Assembly: GCA_044356555.1 (NCBI GenBank)
Contig: JBIKWB010000003.1
Location: forward strand, 124,001-188,000
Length of the DNA: 64,000 nucleotides
Direction: 5' to 3'
Origin: Tous-C4FEB sp044356555
Lineage (GTDB): Bacteria > Verrucomicrobiota > Verrucomicrobiia > Opitutales > Opitutaceae
Part shown: one piece after another, positions 56,761 to 64,000 of the stretch
Numbering within the stretch: position 1 is the first letter of the stretch
Layout of the letters: each line of letters opens with the position of its first letter
Translations under genes and position numbers: made by a program
The notes under the pieces: model-generated
What the model was told of the DNA's origin: nothing
Database searches by the model: none
Seen by the model: the letters and a program-made list of their open reading frames with translations, nothing else

Positions 56761-58989
56761 TCAGAAGCTGTACGTGGTCGTCAGCCGGAACCGTCGTGGA
56801 TCCCCGAAGTAGATATTGCTGAAGTTCACCGCGGTCGAGAGGTACTCCTCATCCAGCACGTTTTCGACCTGAAGCTGGATGCGCCACGATGCTCGTGCAT
56901 AGCCGATGCCGGCGCTGAGTATTTCGTATTCGGGAAGGATGAAGCTGTTTGCGCCATCGCCGAAACGGTCCGCCACAGTCTTGTGGCCGAGGGAAACAGA
57001 GAGCCCGTTCAAGGATTTTCCGGTGAAGTCGTAGCGGGCGAACAGGCTCCAGTTGAACCCGGCGTTTGCGTTGCGGAAAAAGGCTCCCGTTTCAGATTCG
57101 CCTTTGAGATCGGAGAAACCAGCGATGAGATTCAATCCGTCGATTGGTTGCGCGGTCAGGTCGAGTTCCCATCCCTTATTGGTTGCCTCCCCAGCCTGAA
57201 TGGTTGCCGGGAAGCCGTTGATCACGGTGTTGACGATGAAGCCGTCTTCCACGGTTTCGAACCGCGCAAGTGTTCCGGTCAGCCGTCCATCCAATAGATT
57301 TACCTTAAGACCAACCTCATCAGACCCACCCGTCCCGTTTCGCAGCGCATTACCGAGGCTATCGAAGCCACTACGAGGACGGTAGGTCTCCGAGTGGTTG
57401 ACGAAGAGCGAAACACTGGGAATCGGCCGGTACACTATTCCGTAGGAGGGGGACCATTGGCTGTTCTTTCTGTTAATGATATCGTTGGCGGGATTAAGCC
57501 GATTGTTTGAGTTAGAGCGAACACCTTGGAAACCGAAACCACCCGCGATCACTACGCGGTCGGAAAAAAGACTGATGTTATCCTGAACACCGAACGAGAA
57601 GGCGTCACTGTTACTGATGTTACTAGACGTGACGGAGTTGAACGTGAGATCCGACGGTAGATTTGTTCTTTGCCACTGCTCGACCCTCATATTTAGCTGC
57701 CGTGGTTTGATCAGATTTTGAGAAGCGGCGTTGTAACGGAGCTGGATCCCGTAGCTTTCGGAAGTAATGAGCGAAAGATAGGTCAGCATCTGGTGACGGG
57801 TGGGCCCTAGCTCAAACCGGCCGGCTAAGTCCATGTAAACTCTCCCGCTAGATCCATTGTCAAAGTTAACGTCGTAAGTTGAGCCGCGGGTTCGGATTTC
57901 CACCCAATTTGGATTTTCAAACAGTGTGTTGTTTTGGTTACCGATTACAGCGCCGTTGGCGTTCACGAAATCAAAGTTGTTACCCATATAGGTTTGTCGG
58001 TTGCCTTCGTCATATGCGTAACGACCGACCAGCTTGAGGGACCAGCTCCCGATGTCGTACTGAAATCCGGCCTCGCCGAGGTAAACATCGGTCAGCTTGA
58101 ACGTGGCGTTACCCGGGCCCGCGATCACTGTCGTCACCGGCAGGATGCCGAGTCCTAAGCTGCGTCGGGTCGGCTTGGTAGAATCGTAGGGGGCAGCGCG
58201 AAACGTGTGGGAGGGAGTAGTGCGGTCAAGGAATTGCGCCTCCCACCGGGTCCAGACCTTGGCGTTCTGCGCCAATTGGTAATCAACAAAGGAGTAGAGA
58301 GCCGAGCGGTTATCGTTGTTGCCGCCCTGAGCCTTGCCCTCCTGCTCCGCCGCCGCCAAGCGGTAGCCGAGTTTCTTATTCATCAATCGATTGCTGGTAT
58401 CGATTTCGAAGCGACCAAGATTATTGCCGGCCATCTCATCAAGGGATAAGCGAAGGACGGTCATTGGGCTGTCCAAAGGGCGTTTCATCACACGATTCAC
58501 GACGCCACCGACTGCATGGGAGCCGTAAAGAGCACCAGCCGGGCCTTTGATGAACTCGTACCGACTGACTCCAATCAGATCGTAAGACGAAAGGCCAACT
58601 AGTCCTTCCCCCAAACCATCCGTCAGGGCCAGCCCGCCAATTTCAGAACCGCGCATTGTCAATCCACCGGAGCCTTTGGTCGATCCTCTGGATACGCCAG
58701 CGACATAGCTGGCAATATCCTCCATCTCGATCAGGGTGGAGTCCTTGATGAACTTCTCGTTCAAAGAGACGACGACCTGTGGCGTCTCCATAACACTGAT
58801 ATTCATCCGGGTGGCTCCGAGGGAATTAGTTGTCCCGTACCCGCGGTCGTTGGCGGCAGTTACTTCAAAAGGCGAAAGTCTGACGACTTCCTTAGCGGCG
58901 GTAGAACCACTGGTTTGGGCGGTAAGCGGCCAAGCCAACGCTAATCCGAGCGATATCAAGGAGGAGAGCGCGAGGGACTGAGTATTCAT
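56761..58989 (-). CDS. TonB-dependent receptor (no STN domain) of the island
   Basis: The 742-residue protein has a Sec signal (MNTQSLALSSLISLGLALAW) ending near TAQT. A TonB-box-like VVRLSPFEVTAANDRGYGTT follows, then the plug (FIKGPAGALYGSHAVGGVVN) and a barrel ending FRLTTTYSF. An upstream in-frame ATG at 59070 lies in AT-rich sequence and would bury the signal peptide, so 58989 is preferred. It lies 155 bp upstream of the BNR gene on the same strand, so it may have its own promoter and also feed the operon. It probably imports the island's oligomeric substrate. The AT-rich region 58990-59143 may hold its promoter and operator. Confidence 0.88.
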   Translation of the reverse strand: MNTQSLALSSLISLGLALAWPLTAQTSGSTAAKEVVRLSPFEVTAANDRGYGTTNSLGATRMNISVMETPQVVVSLNEKFIKDSTLIEMEDIASYVAGVSRGSTKGSGGLTMRGSEIGGLALTDGLGEGLVGLSSYDLIGVSRYEFIKGPAGALYGSHAVGGVVNRVMKRPLDSPMTVLRLSLDEMAGNNLGRFEIDTSNRLMNKKLGYRLAAAEQEGKAQGGNNDNRSALYSFVDYQLAQNAKVWTRWEAQFLDRTTPSHTFRAAPYDSTKPTRRSLGLGILPVTTVIAGPGNATFKLTDVYLGEAGFQYDIGSWSLKLVGRYAYDEGNRQTYMGNNFDFVNANGAVIGNQNNTLFENPNWVEIRTRGSTYDVNFDNGSSGRVYMDLAGRFELGPTRHQMLTYLSLITSESYGIQLRYNAASQNLIKPRQLNMRVEQWQRTNLPSDLTFNSVTSSNISNSDAFSFGVQDNISLFSDRVVIAGGFGFQGVRSNSNNRLNPANDIINRKNSQWSPSYGIVYRPIPSVSLFVNHSETYRPRSGFDSLGNALRNGTGGSDEVGLKVNLLDGRLTGTLARFETVEDGFIVNTVINGFPATIQAGEATNKGWELDLTAQPIDGLNLIAGFSDLKGESETGAFFRNANAGFNWSLFARYDFTGKSLNGLSVSLGHKTVADRFGDGANSFILPEYEILSAGIGYARASWRIQLQVENVLDEEYLSTAVNFSNIYFGDPRRFRLTTTYSF

Positions 58990-59083
58990 GGGGTTATTGA
59001 TGGGGACGGGATTTTCAGGGGAAGTGTATCTAGGGGAAATCAACAAGCAGGGAGAACACGCAAATGACATCTATTATGACTAA

Positions 59084-59093
59084 TAATGCATTA
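59084..59093. promoter_or_regulatory. AT-rich palindrome upstream of island TBDR
   Basis: TAATGCATTA is a perfect 10-bp palindrome in an unusually AT-rich stretch about 95 bp upstream of the TBDR start at 58989. It may be an operator for the island IclR regulator or a promoter element; no second copy was seen near the IclR gene. Confidence 0.3.
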
Positions 59094-59143
59094 AATGATG
59101 ACATTAAACCGCGTCAAGCGCCAATCTTCTTTCTGCTCCCCCT

Positions 59144-59379
59144 CGACCGACATCGTATTCCCGCGCACGTTGAAGATGGGCTACGACGCCGTGCGCACCG
59201 AGCGCTACAAATACATCCGCTACCGCGACCTCAGGGACATGAACGAGCTCTACGACCTCTTGGAAGATCCCTTCGAACTCTCCAACCTCATCGCTGCGCC
59301 GACCGCCACCGCCGCCCGCCAGCAAATGGAAAAGGAACTGGATCGCATCCTCGCCTCGGCCCGCTCCCCTCTGCCGTAG
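59144..59379 (+). pseudogene. Sulfatase 3'-end fragment (duplicated)
   Basis: The stretch encodes the last 78 residues of the sulfatase at 48861, from about TDIVFPRTLKMGYDAV to SARSPLP, ending at the same TAG. No sulfatase sequence precedes it; the upstream sequence is AT-rich island DNA. It cannot make a working enzyme. Confidence 0.95.
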
Positions 59380-59504
59380 GCCCGAAAACCGCCGTTCACC
59401 GGACCCCAAAAGAGGGCTCGGTCACCCGACTCGCTCGCGGGGCTCCGCGGGCTTGCCCTGAGCCAGCGCACCCGCGTGCGCCTTGCCGCGTCTGCCGCGC
59501 GGCC
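59144..59504 (+). repeat. 361-bp direct repeat, right copy
   Basis: This copy matches 50050-50410 with one mismatch. It marks the right edge of the lower-GC block that starts just after the left copy. It includes the truncated sulfatase end at 59144-59379. Confidence 0.95.
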
Positions 59505-59739
59505 TACACGCTGTCGCTCACCATCCCGACCGAGTCCATCGATTGCAGGACGCCCGGAAAACCGAGACCGGGCCGACAAGGTGGATACCGCATGCTTGCG
59601 CCCGGAGGTGACCCAATCCGCCCAAGATGATTGGGCAACTGAAGCCGCAAGAATGGCAAATACCGCGCAGCGACACGCCGCTTTTTCGGGTAGTTTTCTG
59701 TTACCAGCCACCCTCCGCAATCTGTCGTCCATCGTTCAA

Positions 59740-60208
59740 ATGAGATCCCTTGTCGCGCCAGTCGATTTCTCCGAAACGAGCCTCCGCCGGTTGTCCGAGG
59801 CGCCCAAGTTCGCCGGTCTAATCACGTGTCCCATCACCTTCATCCACGTAGTGCAGCCACCCCCGATGAGCGTGTGCGCCATCGGCCCGGTGGTTGACGG
59901 CACCGCGCAGTTCGTCGCTGAGCCGGAAAAAAGCGCCGCGCGCCGACTGGCGAAGCTAAAAAGCAAATTGCAAGAGGCCGGCTTGGAGGTGGACACGTTG
60001 CCGCGCACCAACCGAACCGAAATGCAGCTCACCGATTCGGCCACGAAGCTATGCTTCGTATATTGCGACCCGTTCACATGGGCACACGGCGTCCTGCGAC
60101 TCTCTGATCGGCAACCCGACCGGCGGATTGCTGCAGCGGTCCCTCCGCCCGGTCATCGTCGTCCCGGCGACATCCACGGCGCAAAAGCCGCCGCGTTATC
60201 CGCGATGA
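59740..60208 (+). pseudogene. Universal stress protein gene with frameshift
   Basis: From ATG 59740 the frame encodes a USP start (MRSLVAPVDFSETSLRRLSE, then ITFIHVVQPPPMS and AARRLAKLKSKLQEAG). Near 60060 the USP C-terminus moves to the +1 frame, reading IATRSHGHTASCDSLIGNPT, then GGLLQRSLRPVIVVPATS, and ends at the TGA at 60206. In the original frame the residues after the break are unlike the family. One base lost or gained near 60050-60070 would explain this. The protein would have been a single-domain (about 155-residue) USP heading the USP cluster. Confidence 0.8.
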
Positions 60209-60284
60209 GAACGGCGCGCAACCAACAGGTGCCCATCAGGCGGCTTTCCATGGCACACGATTCCTCCCTTTCCCCAACCCTCCA

Positions 60285-61658
60285 ATGATAACAGAAAAAA
60301 CAAGTCATCCCGCGGCAAAAACTGCGCGCGTACTTTGCGGCACAGATTTTTCGGCCAATGCCAAGCACGCGGCGGACGTCGCCGCCGTGCTAGCACAGCG
60401 CATGCACACCGCGCTGGAACTCACCCACGTGAGCGCAATTCTGCCGCATCCGGCAGCGAGCGAAGATCTGCGCGCAGAAGCAGATCGTATTCGGAAGCAC
60501 GGGGCCGTGATCGACGAGGTGCTGCTGGCTGGATCGGCCGACGAGGAGCTGGTCAAACGAGTACAGTCCGGGGCGCATCGGCTCGTGGTGGTGTCGTCCG
60601 TAGGCCAACGAGCAACCACACGCTGGCTGCTCGGCAGCGTTTCCGAGCGGACCGCGGAGCGCGCGACCGTGCCGACCTTGGTGGTGCGCGACGCCGCGCC
60701 GTTCACGGCGTGGGCGCGTGGCGAGCGTTCGCTGAAGGTTTTTGTCGCGTTCAACTTCACCACCACGTCTGAAGCCGCGTTGCACTGGGTGAAGGAACTG
60801 CAAGCCATCGGACCGTGCGAACTCGTCGTCGGGTATGTAGACTGGCCGCCCGAGCAGCAGACGCGCCTCGGGGGCACCGAGGTGCTGCCACCCCTTGGCG
60901 GCAATCCACCGGAAGTGCAGAAAATTTTGGAACGCGATCTCAGGACCCGGGTGTCTGAATTGCTCGGTGACACTCCCTTCGGGTCGCGCGTGGAGGGCAA
61001 CTGGGGACGGCCAGACGCCCGCTTGGCGATAATGGCCAAAGAGGAGCAGGCCGATCTGATCGTGGTCGGCTCGCACCAGTATCGCGGTTTCGAGCGCCTA
61101 TGGCATACTTCGGTTTCGCGCGGGTTGCTCCACAGCACGACGATGAGCGTGGCGGTGGTCCCCCTTTCCACGCAGGAGAAACGTGGCGCTCCGATCGCCC
61201 CGGCCGTGCGGCGCGTGTTGGTCGCGACCGATTTTTCAGACTTGGCCGCCCGGGCCATCACGCACGCCTACTCGTTGGTGCGGGGCGGCGGCATAGTCCG
61301 GCTGGTCCATGTGATGCACCCCAAGGAATTGCCGAAGGGCAAGTACCTGCAAGGCACGGCGGACCGGCATTTCGAGAAGCGGCATACCAAGCACATTGAG
61401 ACTGCACGGCAAAAATTGCGCGCCCTGATCCCGGTGGAAGCGGCGACCTTCGGCATCTTCACCGAGGTCGAAGTGATCGAGCACCACGAACCCAGTACGG
61501 GCATCGGCCAAGCCGCGGAACGGTTTGGGGCCGATGTCCTCTGTCTCGGATCGCACGGAAATTCCGGCTGGTCGGCGGGCGTCCTCGGGTCCGTCACCCA
61601 GAAGGTGATCTCCACCAGCCGCCGTCCGCTGTTCGTCGTCCAACCGCCGATAGATTGA
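60285..61658 (+). CDS. Triple-domain universal stress protein
   Basis: The 457-residue protein contains three UspA-like domains: about residues 13-135 (ARVLCGTDFSANAKHAADVA), 148-297 (LKVFVAFNFTTTSEAALHWV) and 308-455 (RRVLVATDFSDLAARAITHA). The ATP-binding G-x2-G-x9-G-S pattern is complete in domain 3 (GSHGNSGWSAGVLGSVTQ), largely kept in domain 1 (SSVGQRATTRWLLGSVSE) and lost in domain 2. Most bacterial USPs have one or two domains. These proteins bind ATP and support survival under starvation or oxidative stress; no specific partner is known. It lies 21 bp before the next USP gene, in the same orientation. Confidence 0.9.
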   Translation: MITEKTSHPAAKTARVLCGTDFSANAKHAADVAAVLAQRMHTALELTHVSAILPHPAASEDLRAEADRIRKHGAVIDEVLLAGSADEELVKRVQSGAHRLVVVSSVGQRATTRWLLGSVSERTAERATVPTLVVRDAAPFTAWARGERSLKVFVAFNFTTTSEAALHWVKELQAIGPCELVVGYVDWPPEQQTRLGGTEVLPPLGGNPPEVQKILERDLRTRVSELLGDTPFGSRVEGNWGRPDARLAIMAKEEQADLIVVGSHQYRGFERLWHTSVSRGLLHSTTMSVAVVPLSTQEKRGAPIAPAVRRVLVATDFSDLAARAITHAYSLVRGGGIVRLVHVMHPKELPKGKYLQGTADRHFEKRHTKHIETARQKLRALIPVEAATFGIFTEVEVIEHHEPSTGIGQAAERFGADVLCLGSHGNSGWSAGVLGSVTQKVISTSRRPLFVVQPPID

Positions 61659-61679
61659 AACCCAAAGGGCTGAAACCTC

Positions 61680-62564
61680 ATGAATCAGATCAAATCAATT
61701 CTGGTCGGAGTGGACTTCTCCGCCGGTTCCAAAGTGGCGCTCCATCAGGCGGCGCGCATCGCGCAAGGGAGCCACGCGACGCTTCACGTGCTCCACGTCA
61801 TCGAGTCTCTGGCGGTCACCGAACTTGCGGCGGCCCTGAAAGTGCCGATCGAAGATCAACAGCGTGCGGCCCGGTCGGGAGCGAGGCACGAGCTGACCCG
61901 CTGGATTGCGGAGACCGCCTCGCATGTGGAACTACATGCCGACGTGGTCATCGGCATCCCTCTGGAGGAAATCCTGAAGCGCGCGCAAGAGGTGGCCGCC
62001 GATCTGGTGGTGCTCGGCGCGCAAGGTGCCCACGGGGCGAGACGCGGCGCGGGCACTTTGGCGACAAAGGTTCTGCGCAAGGCGCCGGCCAAGGTCTTGT
62101 TGGTCGCCGGCGATCGATGGCAGCCGTTTGCCACCGTGGTCGCGGGCGTGGATTTTTCCGCAACGGCACGCGTGGTGGTCGATCAGGCGAAGCACCTCGC
62201 GGCTCAGGACAAAAGCTGCGTCCACTTCCTGCACGTTTTCGACGGCCCGTGGCACCGCCTCCACTACCGGATGGAAACGCCCGAAGCCGACCCGGATTTC
62301 AAGAAACAATACCGCGATCTGTTACAACGGCAGCTTAACCAGTTTGTCGGCGACACACGCGGTCTTGAAGCACACTGCATCCTGCACGATGCCTCCGGTT
62401 ATGGTCATGGCCTCGCGGAGTATGCGCTCAAGATCTCGGCCGATCTCATTATAATGGGCAACAAAGGCCGCACCAATCTGCGCTACGTTCTGCTCGGCTC
62501 AACCGCCGAGCGTTTGCTGACGGAACTGCCCTCCTCCGTGCTCTGCGTGCGAACACCGGAGTGA
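61680..62564 (+). CDS. Tandem universal stress protein
   Basis: The 294-residue protein has two UspA-like domains: about residues 4-143 (IKSILVGVDFSAGSKVALHQ) and 151-293 (FATVVAGVDFSATARVVVDQ). The second ends with an intact ATP-binding pattern (GNKGRTNLRYVLLGSTAE), while the first has a looser version (GAQGAHGARRGAGTLAT). This length and layout are typical of tandem USPs. It is expected to be cytoplasmic. It is probably co-transcribed with the triple-domain USP upstream (21-bp gap) and precedes a P-type cation ATPase, a common stress and ion-homeostasis neighbourhood. Confidence 0.92.
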   Translation: MNQIKSILVGVDFSAGSKVALHQAARIAQGSHATLHVLHVIESLAVTELAAALKVPIEDQQRAARSGARHELTRWIAETASHVELHADVVIGIPLEEILKRAQEVAADLVVLGAQGAHGARRGAGTLATKVLRKAPAKVLLVAGDRWQPFATVVAGVDFSATARVVVDQAKHLAAQDKSCVHFLHVFDGPWHRLHYRMETPEADPDFKKQYRDLLQRQLNQFVGDTRGLEAHCILHDASGYGHGLAEYALKISADLIIMGNKGRTNLRYVLLGSTAERLLTELPSSVLCVRTPE

Positions 62565-62606
62565 TCCCGCGCGCTTTTTCACCCGTGAGACAATACCCCG
62601 AAAGTC

Positions 62607-62825
62607 GTGGACCGGCCCAAACACATCATCATAGCCCCGGACTTCTCCTCTCGCTCCCGCACTGCACCGGTGAAAGCAGCGTGCATCACCCGGTGAAACG
62701 GCGCGCGGAGGCCGGAGCGGCACGTCGTCGGTTTGTTCGCGGTCTCGGATCGCGCGGGTACCCTGCCCATGCCGGTGGAGCGTGTCCGAGCGCAAGCCGG
62801 TCGCACTGCCCCGATCCAATTTTAG
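62607..62825 (+). pseudogene. Possible decayed small USP-like ORF
   Basis: A GTG at 62607 begins VDRPKHIIIAPDFSSRSRTA, which resembles the first strand of a USP domain, but a TGA at 62694 stops it. The same frame continues open to TAG 62823 (HVVGLFAVSDRAGTLPMPVE). The match is short and the family assignment is tentative. It lies between the tandem USP and the cation ATPase genes. Confidence 0.35.
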
Positions 62826-62835
62826 GTTCCGCTCA

Positions 62836-64000
62836 ATGAAGACTACGGGGCGACAGCCATGGCACCAGATGCCGGCGGAAGAGGCCTCGCAATTGCTCGA
62901 CGTGAACTTGTCCTTCGGTCTGTCCGGCGATGAAGTTCTCCGCCGTCAGAAAGAGTATGGCCCGAATCGCGTCACCGCGCGGCGCAGCACGCCCGCCTGG
63001 CTTAAGTTCCTCAAGCAATTTAACCAGCCACTCGTTTATATCCTGCTCCTGGCGGTCGGCGTCACCGCCTTTCTCGGCGAGTGGGTGGACGCGTCGGTCA
63101 TCTTCGGCGTCGTGCTCATCAACGCCGTCGTCGGTTTTCTCCAAGAGGCCAAGGCCGAAAAAGCCATTGAGGCGCTCGCCAAAATGGTCGCCACCGAAAC
63201 GACCGTGCGCCGCGACGGCCGTAAACTTCGCGTCCACTCCGAGCAACTCGTGCCGGGCGACGTGGTGTTGCTCCAATCCGGCGACCGCGTGCCCGCCGAC
63301 CTCCGGTTTTTCCACGTCCGCAATCTGCACGTGGATGAGTCCGCCCTCACTGGCGAGTCGCTCCCTGTGGCCAAGCACGCTGATCCGCTGGCCTTGGACA
63401 CAATTCTAGCCGAACGGAAGAATCTTGCCTACGCCGGCACGCTCATCACCGGCGGTCAGGCGGAAGGGGTCGTATGGGGTATCGGCGATCAGACCGAAAC
63501 CGGCCGAATCTCCCATCTCATCTCCAGCGCGGTCGAAATCTCCACGCCGTTGACCAAGAAAATCGCCCAGTTCAGCAAGCTGGCGCTGTGGGTCATCCTC
63601 GCGCTGGCGGCGGTCACCTTCGCGGTGGGCGTCGGACGCGGCGAAGAACCGGCCGAAATGTTCATGGCGGCGGTGGCGCTCGCGGTCGGCGCGATTCCCG
63701 AGGGCCTGCCCGCCGCGGTTACCATTGTCCTGGCGGTCGGCGTGTCCCGGATGGCGAAGCGGAAAGCAATCATCCGCAAGTTACCCGCCGTTGAGACGCT
63801 CGGCAGCACCACCGTGATCTGCTCGGACAAAACCGGCACGCTCACCGAGAACCAAATGACCGTGCAGGAAATTTTTGCGGGCGGAAAACTCTACGCGGTG
63901 ACCGGGGCTGGTTACGAACCGAGGGGCGACCTTCGCCTCGATGGCAAGGTCGTGGAAGTTTGGGAACATCCCGCGCTCGCCGAGTGCTTGCGTGCCGGGG
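62836..64000 (+). CDS. P-type (P2) cation-transporting ATPase, 3' end beyond window
   Basis: At least 388 residues run off the right edge. The N-terminal cation-ATPase domain (EEASQLLDVNLSFGLSGDEV) is followed by two membrane helices (about 66-104), the actuator domain with TGES (residues 172-175), helices M3-M4 with the ion-binding PEGLP motif (288-292), and the phosphorylation motif DKTGTLT with Asp331. PEGLP and overall layout fit P2A/P2B Ca2+-type or related cation pumps; the ion cannot be fixed without the missing helices. It is an inner-membrane protein. It starts 271 bp after the tandem USP gene, with a possible decayed ORF between. Confidence 0.93.
   Translation, partial: MKTTGRQPWHQMPAEEASQLLDVNLSFGLSGDEVLRRQKEYGPNRVTARRSTPAWLKFLKQFNQPLVYILLLAVGVTAFLGEWVDASVIFGVVLINAVVGFLQEAKAEKAIEALAKMVATETTVRRDGRKLRVHSEQLVPGDVVLLQSGDRVPADLRFFHVRNLHVDESALTGESLPVAKHADPLALDTILAERKNLAYAGTLITGGQAEGVVWGIGDQTETGRISHLISSAVEISTPLTKKIAQFSKLALWVILALAAVTFAVGVGRGEEPAEMFMAAVALAVGAIPEGLPAAVTIVLAVGVSRMAKRKAIIRKLPAVETLGSTTVICSDKTGTLTENQMTVQEIFAGGKLYAVTGAGYEPRGDLRLDGKVVEVWEHPALAECLRAG

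Overview
The window reads as chromosome of a GC-rich member of the Verrucomicrobiota, most likely an Opitutaceae relative. The basis is the gene mix: a PSCyt1/PSCyt2/PSD1 protein paired with a DUF1501 protein, a PVC-type cytochrome c with HEAT-like repeats, twin-arginine Gfo/Idh/MocA oxidoreductases, six intact sulfatases, four TonB-dependent receptors (TBDRs) and two FecI/FecR pairs. This is inferred from protein families; no rRNA or other phylogenetic marker is present.

Layout. 1-4.3 kb: an enolase-superfamily gene running off the left edge, a cyclase, a SOUL haem-binding protein, a CvfB-like RNA-binding protein and a GNAT acetyltransferase. 4.5-11.8 kb: a cell-surface signalling module (ECF sigma, FecR, STN-domain TBDR), then an esterase/SMP-30 fusion and a PhyH dioxygenase. 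11.9-18.7 kb: a Gfo/Idh/MocA - PSCyt1/PSD1 - DUF1501 - six-hairpin glycosidase-like operon. 18.7-25.8 kb: a decayed accessory strip with broken or intact toxin-antitoxin-type modules (MNT/HEPN, DUF433/DUF5615, RelE/antitoxin, a HigA tail), a dispersed repeat family, a compound microsatellite, a 224-bp duplication of a sulfatase promoter and signal peptide, two sulfatases and a broken PSCyt1 gene. 25.9-32.4 kb (minus strand): PVC cytochrome, ceramidase-like protein, Gfo/Idh/MocA, YkgJ-type protein. 32.8-42.2 kb: a sulfatase-symporter pair divergent from a LacI regulator, then a TBDR and two sulfatases; matching LacI-type operators link the two sides. 42.4-50.3 kb: a second sigma-FecR-STN TBDR module with a serine hydrolase and a sulfatase. 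50.4-59.1 kb: a catabolic island with visibly less GC-biased codons (IclR, FAD oxidoreductase, symporter, BNR protein, TBDR), bounded by a 361-bp direct repeat of the neighbouring sulfatase 3' end. 59.7-64 kb: universal stress proteins and a P-type cation ATPase running off the right edge.

How the parts fit. The window looks devoted to sensing, importing and desulfating or oxidising complex, probably sulfated, carbohydrates. TBDRs bring oligomers across the outer membrane; two of them carry STN domains and can signal through FecR to their sigma factor. Exported sulfatases, esterases and cytochrome-linked oxidoreductases act in the periplasm. Sodium symporters bring products inward, where one sulfatase without a signal peptide appears to act. 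LacI and IclR regulators set local control.

The most notable observations are the matching LacI operators, the conserved inverted repeat upstream of both FecI-type genes, the internal second signal peptide in both STN receptors, the repeat-bounded island, the REP-lengthened sigma factor, and the chimeric toxin-antitoxin strip. No complete novel defence system is visible. All sequence comparisons were made by eye.
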